Assembly (NCBI RefSeq): GCF_964340395.1
Contig: NC_135571.1
Location: 5,001-69,000, forward strand
Origin: Glandiceps talaboti
Lineage: Eukaryota; Hemichordata; Enteropneusta; Spengelidae
Direction of reading: 5' to 3'
DNA length: 64,000 nt
Both the position numbers and the translations under genes were made by a program. Below the pieces are notes generated by a model that searched no databases, was not told the origin of the DNA, and saw only the letters and a list, made by a program, of their open reading frames with translations. The stretch's first letter is position 1; every line of letters starts with the position of its first letter. Below, in pieces: positions 34,550 through 45,747 of this stretch.

Positions 34550-35752
34550 TTAAAACAGTTATATCATGTTTCTGTCTTTGGAATTATAGGTTAGAATTTG
34601 TTTTTTTTCCCGTTACTTTCTCTCTGTTATAATGTAATAGCAATAAACCACCCCCAGGGGATGGTATATGACCTTTGAATGAAATATATGCAGCAGCGAT
34701 AGCGAGTTAACTGGTCAAAAATGACTGGTTGCCAGAGGGGCTTTTAGGTGAATCTTGCAGTGTGAGTTATATAATGTTTTTGTTTTTCTGATTCCACCTC
34801 AGAAAGGTGTCCTGATAACATATATGATGGTGCCAGTTGCACACCCTTGGGGGTTTTGTTATATCGCGAGAAAACCAAAATGCCATGTATTGCTATAAAA
34901 CCATGTAAAAGTTATTAAAAAGTCATCTTTAAATCTTACATACTATATTTTATGAATGATCATCCAATCATAACAAATATTTCAACAGTTTTGAATGTAA
35001 AAAATATAAGTAGGTCAAATTTCAACAAAATTAAGTCATTGAGTTCTTCTAGTTTGATACATAATGAGTGTGTTATCTGTGTATTGTATGGGTATGGATC
35101 ATATATCCATGTGCTACTCAGATTTTATGTATCAAATACAGTTATGACACTACTAGTCACTGGTGACACATTACAAACTATGTCATACATATTATAGATG
35201 TATTTTGTTGAAATTTGTACATATCACAATATCCTGAGAGTAAAAATCATGTGTCGTATAACACTTTATTGATTTTCCCCTAAACTACTCTGTCTGGTTT
35301 AGAAAAATCTTCTTCTGACAGTTCACAAATTTCACTACCACTACATGGAATACAACATTCGGAACTGACAACAAAGTGAATCACAATCTTCAAGCAGTAT
35401 TTGTAAACATTACAACTTGGATGCATACCAACTGTGCTTATATGTTTTATAATTTAGGACAGTTTGATGTCTAAACTGATAAGATCTCTTGATTTGCACC
35501 ATCAGTATAAATGTATAATCTACAGCAGAATCAAAGAAGAGCTAATTGTTGATTTGATTTGATATTTAAAAGGTAACCAATTTGTTGTAAATATAGCCGC
35601 TATCTTCTGTGACAGTTACTCAGTGAGAATTTCAGGCACTAATTTCTAATTGCTATTCTGCTAGTAGTGTGACTATTAATTCATTTGGGACAAGTACACA
35701 TTCTTTAAAAACAAGATGGATTGTACTCGATGAAGAGTAAAAGTGTCAAATG
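34550..35752. other. Unassigned sequence
   Basis: AT-rich, with no gene, repeat array or element recognised. Confidence 0.5.
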
Positions 35753-35884
35753 GGGAAAGTTATGAAGTCATCAAGTAGTGTGCTTTCTTTCAAATGGGGA
35801 AAGTTATGAAGTCATCAAGTAGTGTGCTTTCTTTCAAATGGGGAAAGTTATGAAGTCATCAAGTAGTGTGCTTTCTTTCAAGTC
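35753..35884. repeat. 44-bp tandem triplication
   Basis: Three identical or nearly identical copies of 'caaatggggaaagttatgaa' plus 'gtcatcaagtagtgtgcttt' and 'cttt'. Confidence 0.95.
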
Positions 35885-36012
35885 CTAGTAAAAGTAATGA
35901 AGAATACTGTACACTGATGTATTTGAAGAGACGAGGAGGGGAGGGGGCAGAGAAATACAGATAGACACCTTTCTCCAAATAATTCCCCTTTTACTCCCTC
36001 CCATTGCTCTCA

Positions 36013-37076
36013 ACTAGAACCTGTTATAACTGCAGTCAGTCCAACTCCAATGATAAACTTGTTGTGATAACTGCAGTCAGTCCAACTACAATGATAAACT
36101 TGTTGTGATAACTGCAGTCAGTCCAACCACAATGATAAACTTGTTATGATAACTGCAGTCAGTCCAACTACAATGATAAACTTGTTATGATAACTGCAGT
36201 CAGTCCAACCACAATGATAAACTTGTTGTGATAACTGCAGTAAGTCCAACTACAATGATAAACTTGTTATGATAACTGCAGTCAGTCCAACTACAATGAT
36301 AAACTTGTTATGATAACTGCAGTCAGTCCAACTACAATGATAAACTTGTTATGATAACTGCAGTCAGTCCAACTACAATGATAAACTTATTATGATAACT
36401 GCAGTCAGTCCAACCACAATGATAAACTTGTTATGATAACTGCAGTCAGTCCAACTACAATGATAAACTTGTTATGATAACTGCAGTCAGTCCAACTCCA
36501 ATGATAAACTTGTTATGATAACTGCAGTCAGTCCAACTACAATGATAAACTTGTTATGATAACTGCAGTCAGTCCAACTACAATGATAAACTTGTTATGA
36601 TAACTGCAGTCAGTCCAACTACAATGAAAAACTTGTTATGATAACTGCAGTCAGTCCAACTACAATGATAAACTTATTATGATAACTGCAGTCAGTCCAA
36701 CTACAATGATAAACTTGTTGTGATAACTGCAGTCAGTCCAACTACAATGATAAACTTGTTATGATAACTGCAGTCAGTCCAACTACAATGATAAACTTGT
36801 TATGATAACTGCAGTCAGTCCAACTACAATGATAAACTTGTTGTGATAACTGCAGTCAGTCCAACTACAATGATAAACTTGTTATGATAACTGCAGTCAG
36901 TCCAACTACAATGATAATCTTGTTATGATAACTGCAGTCAGTCCAACTACAATGATAATCTTGTTATGATAACTGCAGTCAGTCCAACTCCAATGATAAA
37001 CTTGTTATGATAACTGCAGTCAGTCCAACTACAATGATAAACTTGTTATGATAACTGCAGTCAGTCCAACTACAAT
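36013..37076. repeat. 41-bp minisatellite, ~26 copies
   Basis: The unit is 'gataactgcagtcagtccaa' followed by 'ctacaatgataaacttgtta' and t. Each unit holds the 8-bp palindrome ACTGCAGT and the short inverted repeat GTTATgATAAC. Variants are single substitutions (ctaca/ctcca/ccaca; ttatg/ttgtg). Confidence 0.97.
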
Positions 37077-37079
37077 AAT

Positions 37080-37138
37080 GATGTACGTGCGTGCGTGTGT
37101 GCGTGCATGCGTATGTGCGTGCGTGCGTGCGTGCATGT
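37080..37138. repeat. (GTGC)n-type microsatellite
   Basis: Imperfect alternating 'gtgcgtgcgtg' tract directly following the 41-bp array. As a purine-pyrimidine alternation it is a candidate Z-DNA former. Confidence 0.9.
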
Positions 37139-37140
37139 CA

Positions 37141-39399
37141 ACTTAAACTCAAAAACCACCCAACCACTTGCTTTGGTATTTGATGGGACATTACTTGTAA
37201 GTTGTAGTGTCTAGTTGGGAAATTGTTCAAAGCAAAATGATTGCATCACAGGTGTGTAATTTTGACCACGCCCTTAGCAACAGAATGGTGACGTATATTG
37301 TAAAAATAATAAGATACATTATTAAACATTGAGAAAATGTATGTAAATATGCCTAGCGGCAAAACCATACCCATTGACAAAAAATTAACACAGTGTACAG
37401 TTGTGCTAAAACACCATTGGCACTATTTTTATCAGGAAGGATGAAAATTATCATAATTTTGATAGTAAGGATAACAAGTTTGAAAGGATAGTAAGGATAA
37501 GATGAATTTGTATCATTCACCATAAATATGCATGTGAAGGGGAGAAGCAAGTCCTCATTTCCAGATGAAGTGACTGTCAATTATCCAAATGTTAGAAATA
37601 TCTGACATTTTTTATTGCATTTTTGATTCATGAAATTAACTTACATTTAAGATTATCGAAACCTTTTTAGAATAAAACGATTTAATTATATGCATGGTTT
37701 GAAACCCTTTCTGTCTGAGGCTGTAACTTTTAGGTCATTTTGTAAGGTTTTGAAAGAAAGGAGAAGTCCTTACCATTAAAATAATACCACAAATGTTGGA
37801 GTACAAGAGCAAAGAGTTATGTTCCCATTCATGTAAAGTTTCCTGTTAATTTTAGCATGTGATCTAATTTGAAATGGAAACCACAATATTATTTGTGGTT
37901 TTGCCAGGATAAATCCAGCTCTGATGATTGCCACCAATCCCAGACTCATTGTCACAAGTTTTGTCATGAGATTTATATAGTAAGTATTTATTATAAACAG
38001 ATGTATGATATGTACCCAGTACCACTGACGTCAACGACTTGTTGCTAGAGATTTGCATATGATTGAGAGAAAAAAGGCAAGTACTTGTATACAGATACAG
38101 AGGTAAAATTTAGAATGTTTGGTTGTTATCGATAATTATAGGTGATGATTTTAACGAAAGTATTGTGTCTTTATTACATTATGAAGGACTTTTGTAGTGA
38201 TGTAGTGTCTCCTTGGACTGGGTAGTCACCTTAAAATACATGTAAAATATACCATCATGGGAAAAGAAGTCCTCCAGCATTTTTAGTCATTTTGGTACAT
38301 TCTTAAGTAACATGGTGGGATGAGTATAATGTCAGTACATACACATGTGATGTATGTTTGTTTCTTTATTTTGTTCAGTTTATTACCTTGGGCCATAGTT
38401 GGTTTCACAATCTTGTGCCACAAGTTATCTGTTTGTGGGCAGCCACCCATCAGTTTGTATTGTAAGGCGTCATCATTATGTATGTTCTTTACGGAAAGAA
38501 TGAATTGTTAATTCATCCCCACATCTGGAAATTTACATCGGCAGAGATAAATCACTTCATATTTTACCAGTCAACAATTTTATGGGCTGTATATCAGTCT
38601 TCCCATATTTTACACTGTTGTGTAACTTGATCAAGACCTATGTATGTCTACTTAATGATAGACATTTTTGTTACTACGCCATAATACTGGGTCTGAAATA
38701 ACTACATTTTTATTTCAAAATTTGTAATGAAAATTAGAACACAAGGATTAAAAGCAAACTTATCAAATAAGGAAAGAATGGAAAAAGTGGGACAATGAAC
38801 AGCTTACATTTAGACCCACTTTCATAATATTTCTGATTTGAGTTATTCTGTCACAAATGTGTATGACTAAACATGACTGCCATTACGCCATGTTGGATGA
38901 TCCCAATGTAATTTGCATAATACGAGGAGTGGATTGTAGTCTTTAAATTTCAACCAAATTTGCATGAATGACTAATAATTGCACCAAAATACCCCTAAAC
39001 TGAAGTCATCAGTACAGTACTTACAGTGGCATAAGCTTATTTGATAAGGTTTCCTACTCTGAGGGGTTTTACAAATTATACTATTGTTGAAGGAAACAAA
39101 GATTAAATGTTCATTAAGGGGGCACAAGCTGAGTTTATATGCTTATGGACATAGTTTGTGCTGTATATGTAAAAGGCACTATCATTATTCTTCTTACTGA
39201 AGCACACTTTAACCATCACTTGCAATTGATGGAACTTCAACCTGGTATTAAGATATAAGATATAAATGATCCGATGACATAATTTATTATATATATAAAA
39301 ATGCTTTGAAGGAGATCCGAACTGTGTAATCAAATGTTCTAACAATGCTAGAAGTCAATTGTAGTGTAACAGAAGGCATACATTGACATTAACATGCCA
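37141..39399. other. Unassigned sequence
   Basis: No gene or repeat recognised on either strand. ORFs here are short and resemble nothing I know. Confidence 0.5.
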
Positions 39400-41308
39400 C
39401 TGTAACTCCTAATATAAATATATGTAGGTGAACACTGCCTGTGCCTAAGTTCCCCTAGGTATTTTACTGTGTGTGCCACTCCTAATATAAATACATATAA
39501 TGTGAATACTGCCTGTACCTGGGTTCCCCTAGGTATTTTACTGTGTGTGCCACTCCTAATATAAATACATATAATGTGAATACTGCCTGTACCTGGGTTC
39601 CCCTAGGTATTTTACTGTGTGTGCCACTCCTAATATAAATACATATAATGTGAATACTGCCTGTACCTGGGTTCCCCTAGGTATTTTACTGTGTGTGCCA
39701 CTCCTAATATAAATACATATAATGTGAATACTGCCTGTACCTGGGTTCCCCTAGGTATTTTACTGTGTGTGCCACTCCTAATATAAATACATATACATGA
39801 ACACTGCCTGTGCCTAAGTTCCCCTAGGTATTTTACTGTGAGTTCCACTCCTATAATATAAATACATATACATGAATACTACCTGTACCTGGGTTCCCCT
39901 AGGTATTTTACTGTGTGTGCCACTCCTAATATAAATACATATAATGTGAATACTGCCTGTACCTGGGTTCCCCTAGGTATTTTACTGTGTGTGCCACTCC
40001 TATAATATAAATACATATAATGTGAATACTACCTGTACCTGGGTTCCCCTAGGTATTTTACTGTGAGTTCCACTCCTAATATAAATACATATACATGAAC
40101 ACTGCCTGTACCTGGGTTCCCCTAGGTATTTTACTGTGTGTGCCACTCCTATAATATAAATACATATAATGTGAATACTGCCTGTACCTTGGTTCCCCTA
40201 GGTATTTTACTGTGAGTTCCACTCCTAATATAAATACATATAATGTGAATACTGCCTGTACCTGGGTTCCCCTAGGTATTTTACTGTGTGTGCCACTCCT
40301 ATAATATAAATACATATAATGTGAATACTGCCTGTACCTTGGTTCCCCTAGGTATTTTACTGTGAGTTCCACTCCTAATATAAATACATATAATGTGAAT
40401 ACTGCCTGTACCTGGGTTCCCCTAGGTATTTTACTGTGTGTGCCACTCCTATAATATAAATACATATAATGTGAATACTGCCTGTACCTGGGTTCCCCTA
40501 GGTATTTTACTGTGTGTGCCACTCCTATAATATAAATACATATAATGTTAATACTACCTGTACCTGGGTTCCCCTAGGTATTTTACTGTGTGTGCCACTC
40601 CTATAATATAAATACATATAATGTGAATACTGCCTGTACCTTGGTTCCCCTAGGTATTTTACTGTGAGTTCCACTCCTAATATAAATACATATAATGTGA
40701 ATACTGCCTGTACCTGGGTTCCCCTAGGTATTTTACTGTGTGTGCCACTCCTATAATATAAATACATATAATGTGAATACTGCCTGTACCTGGGTTCCCC
40801 TAGGTATTTTACTGTGTGTGCCACTCCTATAATATAAATACATATAATGTTAATACTACCTGTACCTGGGTTCCCCTAGGTATTTTACTGTGTGTGCCAC
40901 TCCTAATATAAATACATATACATGAATACTGCCTGTACCTGGGTTCCCCTAGGTATTTTACTGTGTGTGCCACCCCTAATATAAATACATATAATGTGAA
41001 TACTGCCTGTACCTGGGTTCCCCTAGGTATTTTACTGTGTGTGTGCCACTCCTAATATAAATACATATACATGAATACTGCCTGTACCTGGGTTCCCCTA
41101 GGTATTTTACTGTGTGTGCCACCCCTAATATAAATACATATAATGTGAATACTGCCTGTACCTGGGTTCCCCTAGGTATTTTACTGTGTGTGTGCCACTC
41201 CTAATATAAATTTATACATGAATACTGCCTGTACCTGGGTTCCCCTAGGTATTTTACTGTGAGTTCCACTCCTAATATAAATACATATGTGTGAACACTG
41301 CCTCAGCC
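39400..41308. repeat. ~74-bp minisatellite, ~25 copies
   Basis: The unit contains 'ccactcctaatataaataca', 'tataatgtgaatactgcctg' and 'tacctgggttcccctaggta', then 'ttttactgtgtgtg'. The last part can fold (TACCTGGG against CCCCTAGGTA with one bulge). Two main variants, differing by 'taatat' or 'tataatat' and by 'gtgtgtgcc' or 'gtgagttcc', alternate through the middle. Confidence 0.97.
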
Positions 41309-41686
41309 TGTATTTATGAATTATTTGTAGGAATACTGATTTTATAACGATCTGATGAAGCTTACTTGATCCTCGGAAATTTCGGTATGGTTTTTTGCTC
41401 ATAATTTCCTTAATATGGACCATAAAATTGATAGATTTCACAAAAATTTGGCATGGGCTTTGTGTAAGAACTTTCAGTAGAAAGTGGGTGATTTGACACT
41501 GAAGTTGAAGCTGACCTGGTTTGACCATGCTCTATATCTTTCACGGCAAACAGAACTGTGGAAGTGCAAACATGTTCCTAACTGTAGAAGTACAAAAATT
41601 GATTTTCGATTATAATTGAGAATGAAATAGTGAATATTGTATGAATTTATCTTGGCTAATTCTCCAGCAAGATTGCCTGCTGATAG
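41309..41686. other. Unassigned spacer between two arrays
   Basis: No gene seen. The short minus-strand ORF through it has no recognisable domain. Confidence 0.5.
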
Positions 41687-42957
41687 GCCAAGGATTCCTA
41701 TACGATGTCTTTTAGGAATACTTAAGTATTCCTATTGGATTCTTTTAGGAATACTTAAGGATTCCTATTGGATTCTTTTAGGAATACTTAAGGATTCCTA
41801 TTGGATTCTTTTAGGAATACTTAAGTATTCCTATTGGATTCTTTTAGGAATACTTAAGTATTCCTATTGGATTCTTTTAGGAATACTTAAGGATTCCTAT
41901 TGGATTCTTTTAGGAATACTTAAGGATTCCTATTGGATTCTTTTAGGAATACTTAAGGATTCCTATATGATTCTTTTAGGAATACTTAAGTATTCCTATT
42001 GGATTCTTTTAGGAATACTTAAGGATTCCTATTGGATTCTTTTAGGAATACTTAAGGATTCCTATTGGATTCTTTTAGGAATACTTAAGGATTCCTATTG
42101 GATTCTTTTAGGAATACTTAAGTATTCCTATTGGATTCTTTTAGGAATACTTAAGGATTCCTATTGGATTCTTTTAGGAATACTTAAGGATTCCTATTGG
42201 ATTCTTTTAGGAATACTTAAGGATTCCTATTAGATTCTTTTAGGAATACTTAAGTATTCCTATTGGATTCTTTTAGGAATACTTAAGGATTCCTATTGGA
42301 TTCTTTTAGGAATACTTAAGGATTCCTATTGGATTCTTTTAGGAATACTTAAGTATTCCTATTGGATTCTTTTAGGAATACTCAAGGATTCCTATATGAT
42401 TCTTTTAGGAATACTCAAGGATTCCTATTGGATTCTTTTAGGAATACTTAAGGATTCCTATATGATTCTTTTAGGAATACTTAAGTATTCCTATTGGATT
42501 CTTTTAGGAATACTTAAGTATTCCTATTGGATTCTTTTAGGAATACTTAAGGATTCCTATAGGATGTCTTTTAGGAATACTTAAGGATTCCTATTGGATT
42601 CTTTTAGGAATACTTAAGGATTCCTATTGGATTCTTTTAGGAATACTTAAGGATTCCTATTGGATTCTTTTAGGAATACTTAAGGATTCCTATTGGATTC
42701 TTTTAGGAATACTTAAGGATTCCTATTGGATTCTTTTAGGAATACTTAAGTATTCCTATTGGATTCTTTTAGGAATACTTAAGGATTCCTATTGGATTCT
42801 TTTAGGAATACTTAAGGATTCCTATTGGATTCTTTTAGGAATACTTAAGGATTCCTATTAGATTCTTTTAGGAATACTTAAGGATTCCTATATGATTCTT
42901 TTAGGAATACTTAAGGATTCCTATTGGATTCTTTTAGGAATACTTAAGGATTCCTAA
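41687..42957. repeat. 33-bp palindromic minisatellite, ~38 copies
   Basis: The unit is 'aggaatacttaaggattcct' followed by 'attggattctttt'. In the variant 'aggaatacttaagtattcct' the first 20 bases are a perfect palindrome; the common variant breaks one pair. The unit is a multiple of three and stop-free in one frame, giving (ILLGILKDSYW)n, which I do not regard as a protein. Confidence 0.97.
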
Positions 42958-43009
42958 AAGATGAATTTCAGGAATAAGTAAATTGCCGAGAACATTTGAA
43001 TTGGGTAGT

Positions 43010-43110
43010 ACCGGTACACCACTGAGTTGCATATACTGATTTCAACAAAACCTCGCACAAATGCCAGAAACAGTACATTTTGTGATCCACATACATGTAT
43101 GCCTCATGAC
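43010..43110. repeat. Fragment of dispersed repeat
   Basis: Shares 'actgatttcaac.aaac.t.gcacaa' with SNRPE intron 2 near 24547. No ends can be defined. Confidence 0.35.
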
Positions 43111-43329
43111 TTAGGGGATAATAGTTGATTGACAGCCATGTTTATAGTGAAAATTACTATTGATAGATAGAGACCTCATCAAAACATGTCATTAATGAAT
43201 GATCAATTGTCAATAATATTGTCAGTGACCTGGGATAAAGGAAGACAGAAGAGTGAGGTCATGACTCACCAAACACCAAGATGGTGGCCATCAAATCTCA
43301 TTTCATTGACAAGGATCACTTTTTATCTG

Positions 43330-44716
43330 CCATTGATCGCAAGTGGTTCTAGCTGGGATTTGTTTTTTCCGGAAGTCAATGATCATTTCTTTTGTTTTTG
43401 AAACATGGAGATCTCAAGGTTATTTTCTGAACACCAGCTAACGAGATTATTAACTTCATTGCGATACGCACTTTCGTCTGAGTTCTCAATAAGACCTTCC
43501 ACAGTAGTATCATCCGCGAACTTAATTATTGATGTACTTGGTTGACTGGAAACACAATCGTATGTGTACAATGAATATAGAAGTGGGGACAGAACACACC
43601 CTTGCGGTGCACCTGTTTTAAGGACAATTGACGATGACACGTTATTGCCGATTTTTACAATTTGAGGTCTCCTCAATAGAAAATTGAGAATCCACAAATT
43701 AATGGATTGGGGAAAACCTATTTCTTGAAGTTTCTCTAGTAATTTGAATGGGAGAATTGTATCAAAAGCTGAACTATAGTCAACAAAAAGGATCCTAACA
43801 TATCTATTTGACTTTTCAAGGTGCTCAAGAGCAAAATGGAGACCAAGCGAGACTGTGTCTTCAACAGATCGATTTTGGCGGTATGCAAATTGAAAAGCAT
43901 CAAACTTGTGACTTAGAATGGTTTTCAGAAATGCTAGAATTAAACGTTCGAATGATTTCATAACAACATATGTTAATGCTACAGGTCTATAGTCATTTAA
44001 GCACGATATGGACAGTTTCTTAGGAACAGGAATGACGACTGATTTTTTGAAGCATTCAGGAACTTTGCCTAGTTCAAGAGACAAATTGAATATGTTTGTG
44101 AAGACACCCGACAGTTGATCCGCACAGTTCTTTAGTAGACGAGGTGAAATGCCGTCTGGTCCTGGAGCCTTTTTAGCATTTAAATGCTTAAACTGACTTT
44201 TGACATCTGATTCTTGCACAACAAAGGGCGGACTATCTGGACAGGTGTCAACAGTTGGCACTGGTTTGGTGTTCCTTTCTTCAAACCGACCATAAAACAT
44301 GTTAAGTTTGTTGGGCAAGTCCAAGTCATTTGCATCAGCTGCACGAGATGTTTTTTTTTATAGTTGGTTATTTTTTGAAGTCCTTGCCAGATGTTATTGG
44401 AATTGTTCGCCTTGAGGTCACTTTCCAACTTCTTACGATATCTTCTTTTAGCCAATGTAATGCTTTTCTGCAGATCGTACTTTGCTTTCTTATACAAAGC
44501 ATTGTCACCTGACTGAAAAGCAACTTCTTTCGCATGAAGTTTCTTCTTAACTTCAAAATCAAACCATGGTTTGTTATTCGGGTAGATTTTGACTTTCTTA
44601 GTTGGAACACATAGACTTTCACAAGTCATGAACGTAGTGAGTGAATGTGTAGCAGAAAACACTGCAAGCTTGAGTGCAAATACCCCTGAGTACCCACGCT
44701 GGAACTCACAAGGCAT
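43330..44716 (-). pseudogene. Non-LTR retrotransposon reverse transcriptase, truncated and frameshifted
   Basis: The main ORF (44324 to 43383) carries reverse-transcriptase blocks in order: KKAPGPDGISPRLLK, then KSVVIPVPKK and LNDYRPVALT. Motif A follows as FVDYSSAFD, motif B as APQGCVLSPLLYSLYT, and motif C as KFADDT; the catalytic aspartates are intact. Upstream, 44716-44330 holds the basic linker found between endonuclease and RT domains (KPWFDFEVKKKLHAKEVAFQ), in another frame. The shift lies in an A8 run near 44350. A second shift near 43400 moves the continuation (VSKTKEMIIDFRK) out of frame. Endonuclease, the C-terminus and the 3' tail are missing, so the copy is dead. It resembles the Rex1/CR1/L2 group; clade not certain. 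Confidence 0.9.
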
Positions 44717-44844
44717 GGGGTTCTGTTATTATTATCGTATGTTTATCCAAAACAACAAATTTTTATAAAAACGACAGTATGTAATCACACGCGATTGCAA
44801 CTGTGTCCTCATTTGTATATCATTTGCATGCAGGTATGCATTAA

Positions 44845-44998
44845 TATTGTGTGCACCGATGCAAGTAATCTCTGGTACATATGTAATAATACCACTAGTA
44901 GTATGTGTGTGCACCGATGCAAGTAATCTCTGGTACATTTGTAATAATACCACTAGTAGTATTGTGCGCACCGGTGCAAGTAATCTCTGGTACATACG
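44845..44998. repeat. ~57-bp tandem repeat, 3 copies
   Basis: The unit contains 'gtgcaccgatgcaagtaatc', then 'tctggtacatatgtaataat' and 'accactagtagtat'. It joins directly to the 48-bp array. Confidence 0.9.
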
Positions 44999-45626
44999 TA
45001 ATAATAAATGTAATGTACAATGCACGATATAGCAATTTACAAAACGTAATAATAAATGTAATGTACAATGCACGATATAGCAATTTACAAAACGTAATAA
45101 TAAATGTAATGTACAAAGCACGATATAGCAATTTACAAAACGTAATAATAAATGTAATGTACAATGCACGATATAGCAATTTACAAAATGTAATAATAAA
45201 TGTAATGTACAATGCACGATATAGCAATTTACAAAATGTAATAATAAATGTAATGTACAATGCACGATATAGCAATTTACAAAATGTAATACTAAATGTA
45301 ATGTACAATGCACGATATAGCAATTTACAAAATGTAATAATAAATGTAATGTACAATGCACGATATAGCAATTTACAAAATGTAATAATAAATGTAATGT
45401 ACAATGCACGATATAGCAATTTACAAAATGTAATAATAAATGTAATGTACAATGCACGATATAGCAATTTACAAAACGTTATAATAAATGTAATGTACAA
45501 TGCACGATATAGCAATTTACAAAACGTTATAATAAATGTAATGTACAATGCACGATATAGCAATTTACAAAATGTAATAATAAATGTAATGTACAATGCA
45601 CGATATAGCAATTTACAAAATGTAAT
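44999..45626. repeat. 48-bp minisatellite, 13 copies
   Basis: The unit is 'aataataaatgtaatgtaca' followed by 'atgcacgatatagcaattta' and 'caaaacgt'. Variants are single substitutions (acg/atg; gtaat/gttat). It ends 122 bases upstream of the first Bcl-2 family coding exon. Long ORFs on both strands through it are repeat artefacts. Confidence 0.97.
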
Positions 45627-45747
45627 TAAAGTAAGAATGTCAGGCCATACCATGTTTTTTGTCTACTCTTGTAGTTTCCATTGTAACTATTGTAGAAATT
45701 TAACCTAAAGATATATTTGTACAATTTTTGATATTTTTTTTCTGTAG

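Noticed and set aside
34435-34632. Poly-tyrosine ORF
   Set aside because: Translation of the (TTA)n microsatellite in the TAT register.
35753-37076. CRISPR-like array
   Set aside because: Units are contiguous tandem copies with no unique spacers, there are no cas genes, and the DNA is eukaryotic.
41637-42584. ILLGILKDSYW repeat ORFs as a membrane protein
   Set aside because: A reading of the palindromic 33-bp unit; hydrophobicity follows from AT-rich codons.
44732-45708. Large overlapping ORFs of 241, 252 and 267 codons
   Set aside because: Both strands and several frames are open through the 48-bp minisatellite only. No domain.
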